Shown piece by piece: positions 1-5,127 of a stretch of DNA of 7,367 nucleotides (within the stretch, counting starts at the first letter, position 1; each line of letters opens with the position of its first letter). The stretch spans positions 1 to 7,367 of the forward strand of contig CALAEV010000048.1 in assembly GCA_937892525.1 (NCBI GenBank). The letters run 5' to 3'. A program made the translations under genes and the position numbers. Under the pieces are notes generated by a model, which was given only the letters and a program-made list of their open reading frames with translations, had not been told where the DNA came from and searched no databases. The stretch is from an uncultured Clostridia bacterium (lineage in GTDB: Bacteria; Bacillota; Clostridia; Oscillospirales; Acutalibacteraceae).

Positions 1-124
1 TATTACGCCCCATCTTTGAGGGGGCTGTCTGCGAAGCAGACTGGGGGAGTAATATGTGTAATTGTAAAACTCCCTCCGTCAAAATCTTCGATTTTGCCAC
101 CTCCCTCAACGAGGGAGGGTAATA
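1..124. repeat. Hairpin-rich intergenic repeat (REP/MITE-like)
   Basis: Two adjoining fold-back modules are visible. Module one (1-54) has inverted ends, TATTAC at 1-6 and GTAATA at 49-54, with CCCC/GGGG runs inside them and an inner hairpin GTCTGC-GAA-GCAGAC (27-41). Module two (about 69-124) has two hairpins: a 7-bp stem with loop TTC (80-96) and an 8-bp stem CCTCCCTC/GAGGGAGG with loop AAC (100-118), and it again ends in GTAATA-like sequence. The base composition and density of perfect short stems differ sharply from the genes. From memory, similar sequences recur many times between genes in gut clostridial genomes, often mis-called as tiny proteins. Only one copy is visible here, so repetition is inferred. 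No transposase or clear target duplication is seen. Confidence 0.6.
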
Positions 125-182
125 GGTTGTGTCTATACAAAGAGTTCGACAAACTATAATTTGTAACGCAGTTCCGAATTTT

Positions 183-215
183 TTCATTATTCATCATTCA
201 TTATTCACTTTTCAC
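183..215. repeat. AT-rich short direct repeat tract
   Basis: TTCATTATTC occurs at 183-192 and again at 197-206, a 14-base period, followed by CACTTTTCACT. It lies between the hairpin repeat and the terminator of the upstream operon. The stretch 125-182 next to it shows no gene or clear signal. This is probably low-complexity spacer, or an appendage of the neighbouring repeat. Confidence 0.4.
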
Positions 216-216
216 T

Positions 217-245
217 AAAAAAAGACGAGGGCTACCCCTCGTCTT
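217..245 (-). terminator. Intrinsic terminator of the LicD/cytidylyltransferase operon
   Basis: Read on the minus strand, a perfect 10-bp stem AAGACGAGGG/CCCTCGTCTT (arms 236-245 and 222-231) with loop GTAG is followed by a run of seven T (223-217, the first two T shared with the stem). It begins 6 bases after the TAA of the cytidylyltransferase gene, so it closes the five-gene set. Its stem and the AATAT flank just before it nearly match the rpoC terminator at 5083-5114. Confidence 0.92.
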
Positions 246-251
246 ATATTC

Positions 252-908
252 TTATTTTGCGTTTCTGCGTGTCATCATCATTTCAACAATTTTAATATCG
301 TCAGGATATGTAACCTTATAATTATCGGTATAATCAAAATAACGATATTCTGTGGCAGTCAGTGGCAACTGATGTGCCGGATGACAAAGCTCTGAATCCT
401 TATTAAAATGCTTATAAAGTAATGAAAAACGATAAGCATCAGGTGCTTGAATAAGATAAAAATCTTCACGATTTGCGATTCTGTCCTTATATGAGCCTAG
501 TGCATCAGTAATTTTATATGCAGTATTTACATAATCGTATTCATCAAGCAAATCCATAAACTCGTCAATAAGTTCAGGTGTTATCATAGGACACGCTGCG
601 TTGTTTTCAATGATTTTTTCACAATCAGGGAAAGTTTTGTTGATGTAATCAAGGGCATTCTTAAAGGATTCGTTTCGTGTGTTACCACCTTGCACAAGTG
701 TAACACCGTAATCCCTTGCAAGACGACCACTTTGCATTTCGTTTGCGTCAACCACTACAATAAAATCGTCTATATTCTTTGCCTGACGAAAAGCGTTGAT
801 TGAATACCAAATCATTTCTTTATCAAAAATCTTGCAATACTGTTTTGGCTTATCTGCACCAAAACGCGAGCCTATTCCACCTGCAAGTATAATTCCTATA
901 GATGACAT
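252..908 (-). CDS. IspD/TarI-family cytidylyltransferase, altered substrate pocket
   Basis: This 218-residue protein is a CTP-dependent sugar- or alditol-phosphate cytidylyltransferase of the IspD/TarI fold. The CTP-binding N-terminus is intact: LAGGIGSRFG (8-17) with R15, then KPKQY (20-24) with K22, spaced as R20 and K27 of E. coli IspD. QGGNTRNES (73-81) and NYKVTYPDD (196-204) are also family motifs. The motif usually read HDAARP is ENNAACP (101-107), so the Asp and Arg that bind methylerythritol phosphate are N103 and C106; TPQ is APD (155-157). I infer that it makes a CDP-linked precursor other than CDP-methylerythritol. The start is ATG with AAGGGG 5 bases upstream, 14 bases after the dehydrogenase stop. 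It is the last gene of the operon. A role as the housekeeping IspD is possible but less likely given the substitutions and the LicD neighbours. Confidence 0.92.
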   Translation of the reverse strand: MSSIGIILAGGIGSRFGADKPKQYCKIFDKEMIWYSINAFRQAKNIDDFIVVVDANEMQSGRLARDYGVTLVQGGNTRNESFKNALDYINKTFPDCEKIIENNAACPMITPELIDEFMDLLDEYDYVNTAYKITDALGSYKDRIANREDFYLIQAPDAYRFSLLYKHFNKDSELCHPAHQLPLTATEYRYFDYTDNYKVTYPDDIKIVEMMMTRRNAK

Positions 909-922
909 ATAATCCCCTTACC

Positions 923-1951
923 TTATTTATATACAACACAATTTCTTGGTTTTTTGTGTGCTAACCAATCTTCAAGAGTGTCACATACCATTTGTGTACC
1001 ACAAACCTGAACATCATAAGCTGAACCTGCAATATGAGGTGTAATAATCAAATTTTTTGCAGTAAGCAACGGACAATCTGATGCAATTGGTTCTTTAACG
1101 GTAACATCTATTGCAGCACCTGCAAGATGATTTGAGTTAAGCGCCTCAATTAAATCTTCTTCAACAACAAGCTCACCACGAGCAGTATTGATAAAATATG
1201 AGCCTTTTTTCATTTTTGCAAAGGTTTCTTTATTAAACATATTCTTTGTTTGTGGAGAAACAATACAATGAAGGCTTACAATGTCGGAACGACTTAAAAA
1301 TTCATCAAATCCAACAAGTTCAACTGACTCAGGCACTTTTGTAGGGTCAACATAAGGGTCATAAGCAATAACCTTCATACCAAACGCTTCTGCCTTTTTA
1401 GCAACAAGGCTACCTGCACAACCACAACCTACAAGACCTAATGTCATATAGTTAATACTTTTACCTCTGTATTTTATGAATGGAGAGTTATTATCAAGTC
1501 CCCATACTGTGTCCTGATATTCTTCAGGTAATGTGTTGATATCTGAAGTTATAACACGATTAAAAATAAGGTTATTTGTAAGTGTAATATTTCTTGTTAA
1601 GTCAAGAATATAACCCATTGTTAAATCTGAAACTGCATTAGCGTTTCTACCACCATTATTGCAGATGATAATACCCTTTTCCATTGCTGCTTCTATATCA
1701 ACAACTGACTTAACACCACCACGACAGCAGATAATAATTTTAAGATTTTTTGCATTTTCAAAAACATCTTTGTCAATTGTATCATATTCACATATAAGAA
1801 TATCATAATTTGCTATTCTTTCAATCAGCTCTTTATGAGGCATTACCTCGTGGTCAATGCAATAGCCATCAAATTCAAAGTCGATTTGGTCTTTGAATTT
1901 TTCAAGCATTGGGTTAATCATTTCGGCAGTTACAAGGGCACGATATTTCAT
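923..1951 (-). CDS. D-isomer-specific 2-hydroxyacid dehydrogenase
   Basis: The protein has 342 residues, a usual size for NAD(P)-dependent D-2-hydroxyacid dehydrogenases (PGDH/HPR-like), which interconvert 2-oxoacids and D-2-hydroxyacids in the cytosol. The Rossmann motif is GLVGCGCAG (172-180), followed by D198 in AYDPY, an acidic residue that favours NAD. The catalytic triad is visible: R258 in NTARGE, E287 in VKEP, H306 in TPHIAG. The substrate-domain motif GGRNANAVSDL (100-110) also fits. I chose the ATG at 1951 because AAGGAG lies 10 bases upstream; an in-frame ATG 13 codons earlier lacks such a site and would overlap the preceding gene by 35 bases. The ribosome binding site sits inside the last codons of that gene, 4 bases separating stop and start, so translation is probably coupled. 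The substrate cannot be read from sequence; the neighbours suggest a phosphorylated precursor for the cytidylyltransferase. Confidence 0.93.
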   Translation of the reverse strand: MKYRALVTAEMINPMLEKFKDQIDFEFDGYCIDHEVMPHKELIERIANYDILICEYDTIDKDVFENAKNLKIIICCRGGVKSVVDIEAAMEKGIIICNNGGRNANAVSDLTMGYILDLTRNITLTNNLIFNRVITSDINTLPEEYQDTVWGLDNNSPFIKYRGKSINYMTLGLVGCGCAGSLVAKKAEAFGMKVIAYDPYVDPTKVPESVELVGFDEFLSRSDIVSLHCIVSPQTKNMFNKETFAKMKKGSYFINTARGELVVEEDLIEALNSNHLAGAAIDVTVKEPIASDCPLLTAKNLIITPHIAGSAYDVQVCGTQMVCDTLEDWLAHKKPRNCVVYK

Positions 1952-1955
1952 ATTA

Positions 1956-3926
1956 TTATATCTCCTTTTCAAACAATTCGCCATGCACATTTACTTCACG
2001 GTATTCTGGAGTTGTTCTTGTTTCAAAAATATACTCACCAAGGTCAATACGCGCAAAGTTGTGAGGAGCTGCTCGTTTTGTGAGTGGTGGCTCAGGAAGA
2101 TACCCTGGGCCGTAGTCAAATGTAAGATAATTCGTATAATCTTCAGGAATTGGTGCTTTGAAGCCACCGTCAAATGGGACTCTTTGAACATCTTCAAGAC
2201 CTTCAATTGAAAATGGTCCTTTTTTCTGAAGTTTACCTGTACTATCAATTACATACTTGGCATTTTTCTTATGCTTATATAATGTAAGCACAAATTCATA
2301 GATTTTATGCCAAGCATTCAAAGGAAGAATACGAATAAATGGTAAAAGCACCATTTCTTTTCTGAAATTTGGATTTCTTCTTGGTCTGTTATACCATCTG
2401 ATTTCAATAATCTTTGAAAGCATGTGAACAGTAAGGCTATGAAGCTTACCGATAAATTTATTGTTACTTGTCTGGTCATAAACAAGAACATCAATAAATA
2501 ATCCGTCAGGGTATTCGTGAACAGAAGAGTACTTTGTTGAGAAATATGTACCGTTAAGACGAATTTTATCAACAATATAATGGCTACCACTCTTATTCCA
2601 ATGGCTTGAGTAGTTGTATGTGTCCTTACTCTCTTTAAGTGCTACTTTACGGAATTTATCGAAATCCTTACGAAGCATACCAATATCAAGGTCGTCATCC
2701 CAAGGAATACTGTGGCCATAACGGACTGCGCCAAGCATTGTACCACCACAGAGGAAATATTTGATGTCGTTTGCTTCACAAATATCATCAATATCCTTCA
2801 GCATCATAAGCTCAAGGTCTTTAATACGTGTAAGCTTACCTGAATAAATAGCGATATTATTTTTGTTATTATCTTTTTCACCTGTAAGGTTGCAAACTGT
2901 TCTGTAAAACGCATCAGAGAAAGAAAGATGCTTTTTCTTATTCCAACCTGTCTGGAAAAATTTAAGTGTATTAAGGCAACGATATTCAGCCTTTTCAACC
3001 GTTGATGATTCAACATTAAGAGAAAGCTTTTCTTTGAAATTGTTACGGATTATACTTTTAATACCTGCTATGGTTGTATTGTGTGAAGAGAAGTTATAAA
3101 TCTGACCTTTTCTGCCACAATATACTGTTTGAATTGCAAAATTAATTGCATCTCTTACGTAAGAACAAGAAATGTAATTTTCGTAATCTTCGGTTGTTAT
3201 TTTCATAACGCCAGTTTCAAACGCTTCTTCAATACATTTTTCAAGGTCAAATGTACGAATTTGGTTTGAATCAGGGCCAAAAAGGTTGTCAACACGAATA
3301 ACATTCATATTCTCGTAGCCATCATTTACAAGTTTTCTACACAAAGCTTCAAGCTCTACAAAGTATTTTTGTGACTCGGTAGGATTTTCAATATATTTTT
3401 CCATAAAATAGCCAAATTCGCGTTCAGAAAGACTTGTTATTTCAGCGTCAGGGATTGCAGGATGTTCAGGAAGAATAAGCATAACTGTACATTTATTATC
3501 TTTGCCCTTTGATGCATATTCAGCAGTCATTCTAATTGCATCAAGCCAAGCTTCTCGGCTTTCAAGCTTTTCACAGTCAACACAAAGCATAAACGAGCAT
3601 TTATTAATTACAGATGCTGTATCAATACTTTCAATATGATTAAGTTCACACTGGTCATATTCTAAATCAGCAAACTTATGAAATCCGTCATAAACAGAAT
3701 AGCCTTTTACAGATGTAAAAAAGCCTTTTTTCTTTATTGCTTCCATAGCAGGAAGCATAAGGTTGCCTAAAGGATTGCAGTCACTTACAACAACTGCATT
3801 TTCATAAAGAAATCTACCTTTTTTGCTGATACCCACAAACTTTGGTGGGTGCATATATTTACCTGTAAGGTCTTTATAAAAACCAACTATTTCAGATAAT
3901 TCATCTTCAAGAATAAGCTTATTCAT
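1956..3926 (-). CDS. Fusion of epimerase-like SDR domain and LicD-family transferase domain
   Basis: The protein has 656 residues in two parts. Residues about 1-345 resemble NAD-dependent epimerase/dehydratases: RVDNLFGP (211-218), SYVRDAINFA (255-264) and GQIYNFSS (275-281 region) match the family's C-terminal half. The N-terminal glycine motif is missing (VVVSDCNPLGN, 45-55), and the apparent YxxxK has Leu at 192 after Y188, so catalysis is doubtful. Residues about 355-656 form a LicD domain: GGTMLGAVRYGHSIPWDDDLDIGM (394-417), a further Asp at 479 in LFIDV, and H622 near the end. LicD proteins are nucleotidyltransferase-fold enzymes that transfer phosphocholine, ribitol phosphate or similar groups to glycans. 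No signal peptide or clear membrane segment is seen, so it is probably cytoplasmic. GGAGG lies 8 bases before the ATG; the start overlaps the previous gene by 8 bases (ATGAATAA). The fusion suggests two linked steps, or an SDR-fold scaffold for the transferase. Confidence 0.9.
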   Translation of the reverse strand: MNKLILEDELSEIVGFYKDLTGKYMHPPKFVGISKKGRFLYENAVVVSDCNPLGNLMLPAMEAIKKKGFFTSVKGYSVYDGFHKFADLEYDQCELNHIESIDTASVINKCSFMLCVDCEKLESREAWLDAIRMTAEYASKGKDNKCTVMLILPEHPAIPDAEITSLSEREFGYFMEKYIENPTESQKYFVELEALCRKLVNDGYENMNVIRVDNLFGPDSNQIRTFDLEKCIEEAFETGVMKITTEDYENYISCSYVRDAINFAIQTVYCGRKGQIYNFSSHNTTIAGIKSIIRNNFKEKLSLNVESSTVEKAEYRCLNTLKFFQTGWNKKKHLSFSDAFYRTVCNLTGEKDNNKNNIAIYSGKLTRIKDLELMMLKDIDDICEANDIKYFLCGGTMLGAVRYGHSIPWDDDLDIGMLRKDFDKFRKVALKESKDTYNYSSHWNKSGSHYIVDKIRLNGTYFSTKYSSVHEYPDGLFIDVLVYDQTSNNKFIGKLHSLTVHMLSKIIEIRWYNRPRRNPNFRKEMVLLPFIRILPLNAWHKIYEFVLTLYKHKKNAKYVIDSTGKLQKKGPFSIEGLEDVQRVPFDGGFKAPIPEDYTNYLTFDYGPGYLPEPPLTKRAAPHNFARIDLGEYIFETRTTPEYREVNVHGELFEKEI

Positions 3927-4707
3927 TTACTAATCCTCCACATTCTTGCTTATTGAAGCGAAAGTGCGACGGTACACGCTTTTCTTCAGGTGGAAACTCC
4001 ATAAAATTTCCGTAAATATGAGTGTTATATTCTTCAGCCTTCTGTGGAATTGGTACAACAATATCTTCAAAAGGCACATATCTTGCTTCACCAAAAAAAT
4101 CTGACGGAACTTTTTCACGGTCACCACTTACACCGTATATATTAGACACATATTGTGTTTTGTCATTTTTCCATTTTGTAATCACTTTATATGAAATTTT
4201 CTGAAGAAAATCCAATAAGAATTTAGGAAAAAATTTACAGATTATATATGTAAAAATCTTTTTAGCCTTACCTCTGTTTTCGGCAGGGCGTCTTACTATG
4301 CAAACATGATATATCATAGCAAAAAGCTTTTGAATTTTTTCACTTAAGGCATTGTCAGGTATATTATCGATAGCAAAAATATCAATTCGTGGGGCGTTTT
4401 CTATAACGTCACCATCCAGTAAATACACATGTCCCAACGGTGCGTCAGGCATTATATGACTTTCAACTGCATCATATAACATTTCGTCACCTAAATCTGC
4501 AAGTGTTTTTTCTGCTCTTTCAAAATCGCGACGCATAATTGCAATATCCACGTCATCGTCCCACGGTATGAAACCCTGATGGCGCAACGCACCTATACTG
4601 CTGCCCCCTATAAGATAAAATGTTATATTTTCTGATTTTAATCGTTCAGATACAGTTTTAAGCATTTTTAACTCTGCTAACTGAAATTCTCTTAATGTGT
4701 ATTCCAA
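3919..4707 (-). CDS. LicD-family phosphotransferase
   Basis: This is a stand-alone LicD protein of 262 residues, near the family's usual size. The signature GGSSIGALRHQGFIPWDDDVDIAIMRRDFE runs from residue 34 to 63, with the metal-binding DxD at D52 and D54 and a probable third acidic ligand at D109 in RIDIF. The family's C-terminal Tyr-Gly/Pro-Pro/His pattern is present (YGNF 232-235, PPEEKR 239-244, SH 247-248). LicD enzymes move a phosphorylated substituent, often from a CDP donor, onto surface polysaccharide. No signal peptide is visible. The start is TTG (4705-4707), supported by GAGGTGAT ending 3 bases upstream, so GAGG is 7 bases from the start. It overlaps the next gene by 8 bases and shares the LicD motif with it, so the operon carries two LicD domains of different sequence, perhaps for two acceptors or two successive additions. 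Confidence 0.92.
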   Translation of the reverse strand: MEYTLREFQLAELKMLKTVSERLKSENITFYLIGGSSIGALRHQGFIPWDDDVDIAIMRRDFERAEKTLADLGDEMLYDAVESHIMPDAPLGHVYLLDGDVIENAPRIDIFAIDNIPDNALSEKIQKLFAMIYHVCIVRRPAENRGKAKKIFTYIICKFFPKFLLDFLQKISYKVITKWKNDKTQYVSNIYGVSGDREKVPSDFFGEARYVPFEDIVVPIPQKAEEYNTHIYGNFMEFPPEEKRVPSHFRFNKQECGGLVNE

Positions 4708-4741
4708 GCTATCACCTCACATCAACAAAATAAAAAGCGAG

Positions 4742-4760
4742 AAAAACTTACCGAAGGTAA
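4742..4760 (-). terminator. Weak hairpin after the regulator gene, possible attenuator
   Basis: On the minus strand, TTACC-TTC-GGTAA forms a 5-bp stem (4760-4748), followed by G and five T (4746-4742). It starts 1 base after the TGA of the Xre gene and lies before the licD start. The stem is short and AT-rich compared with the two strong terminators here. It may reduce read-through from regulator to licD or do nothing. Confidence 0.3.
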
Positions 4761-4761
4761 A

Positions 4762-4980
4762 TCATTTTTTAGGCAATTCATAAGGATTATTCGTAATCCC
4801 TGCAATATAATCAAGCGACACATTATAAAATTTTGCCAAAGCAATTACGTGGTGAAAAGGTATTTCTGTTTCACCTGTCTCCCAACGGCTATATTGTTTT
4901 TGGGATGTTCCCAGCAATTTGCCTACATCAGTTTGATTTAACTCTCTATCTTCTCTTAAATCCTTTAATCGTGAATACAA
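4762..4980 (-). CDS. Small Xre-family helix-turn-helix regulator
   Basis: The 72-residue protein is essentially one Cro/C1-type DNA-binding domain: RLKDLREDRELNQTDVGKLLG (4-24) carries helices 1 and 2, SQKQYSRWETG (26-36) is the recognition helix and turn, and IALAKFYNVSLDYIAGIT (46-63) closes the fold. There is no sensor or dimerisation domain beyond it. It is the first gene after the rpoC terminator and precedes licD by 54 bases, so it may regulate the surface-modification genes and itself; a pair of direct repeats at 5016-5059 is a candidate operator. The start is uncertain. The frame opens at TTG (4978-4980), but the best ribosome binding site, AGAGGTGAT, lies unusually far away (GAGG 15 bases upstream), while a nearer ATG (4989-4991) is out of frame and stops after eight codons. 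Confidence 0.9.
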   Translation of the reverse strand: MYSRLKDLREDRELNQTDVGKLLGTSQKQYSRWETGETEIPFHHVIALAKFYNVSLDYIAGITNNPYELPKK

Positions 4981-4991
4981 ATATATGACAT

Positions 4992-5005
4992 ATCACCTCT
5001 AGAGG
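4992..5005 (-). promoter_or_regulatory. Ribosome binding site embedded in a 10-bp palindrome
   Basis: AGAGGTGAT (5000-4992 on the minus strand) is a near-complete match to the 16S rRNA tail. Its GAGG is the right half of the perfect palindrome CCTCTAGAGG (4996-5005). The palindrome could be a regulator half-site pair or could partly occlude the site in mRNA. It precedes the Xre gene, with ambiguous spacing to the start codon. Confidence 0.5.
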
Positions 5006-5015
5006 CATTTTATCA

Positions 5016-5059
5016 TAGTACTTATTTGGGGTATTTTGTTTAGTACGTTAATGGGGTAT
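5016..5059. promoter_or_regulatory. Pair of 19-base direct repeats, candidate Xre operator
   Basis: On the plus strand, copies of TAGTAC-N6-GGGGTAT lie at 5016-5034 and 5041-5059. They match at 15 of 19 positions, with both outer blocks (6 and 7 bases) identical and differences confined to the middle six. The repeat period is 25 bases. They lie between the rpoC terminator and the Xre start, overlapping or just downstream of possible -10 boxes. Variable centre and fixed edges are what a protein contacting the two outer blocks would leave. No further copy was seen in the window. Confidence 0.55.
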
Positions 5060-5064
5060 AGTCT

Positions 5065-5070
5065 ATTATA
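5065..5070 (-). promoter_or_regulatory. Possible -10 box of the Xre-LicD operon
   Basis: A perfect TATAAT is present on the minus strand just upstream of the direct repeats. No TTGACA-like box lies 16-18 bases before it; that position falls in the T-tract of the rpoC terminator. If used, transcription would start near 5058, inside the distal repeat, allowing repression by a bound regulator. A weaker alternative is TATGAT at 5012-5017. Confidence 0.35.
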
Positions 5071-5082
5071 TGCTTTAAAGGT

Positions 5083-5114
5083 AAAAAAAATAAAGACGAG
5101 GTTTCCCTCGTCTT
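5083..5114 (-). terminator. Intrinsic terminator of the rpoC transcription unit
   Basis: On the minus strand, a 9-bp stem AAGACGAGG/CCTCGTCTT (arms 5106-5114 and 5093-5101) with a GAAA tetraloop is followed by TTA and eight T (5090-5083). It lies 13 bases after the rpoC stop codon and should end the rpo operon here, insulating the downstream cassette. Confidence 0.93.
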
Positions 5115-5127
5115 ATATTTTTAATTA

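Noticed and set aside
3..197. Minus-strand open frame of 64 codons
   Set aside because: It runs through the hairpin repeat and the AT-rich direct repeat, has no recognisable domain, and its translation reflects the repeat sequence. It lies beyond the operon terminator with no good ribosome site.
252..908. Naming the cytidylyltransferase ispD or tarI
   Set aside because: The fold is clear but substrate-site residues differ from IspD, and no TarJ or teichoic acid gene is next to it, so a specific symbol would overstate the evidence.
1952..1990. Upstream ATG extending the hydroxyacid dehydrogenase by 13 residues
   Set aside because: The extra residues are not family-like and would overlap the previous gene. 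The ATG at 1951 has AAGGAG at proper distance and starts at the usual first strand of the fold.
1835..2210. Two plus-strand open frames
   Set aside because: They are antisense to well-supported genes, have no family features, and overlap the dehydrogenase and SDR-LicD coding regions.
3930..4127. Minus-strand open frame of 65 codons inside licD
   Set aside because: It is an out-of-frame shadow of the LicD gene, with no ribosome site or domain.
5016..5059. CRISPR-like repeats
   Set aside because: There are only two imperfect copies with a 6-base gap, not repeat-spacer units; an operator is the simpler reading.
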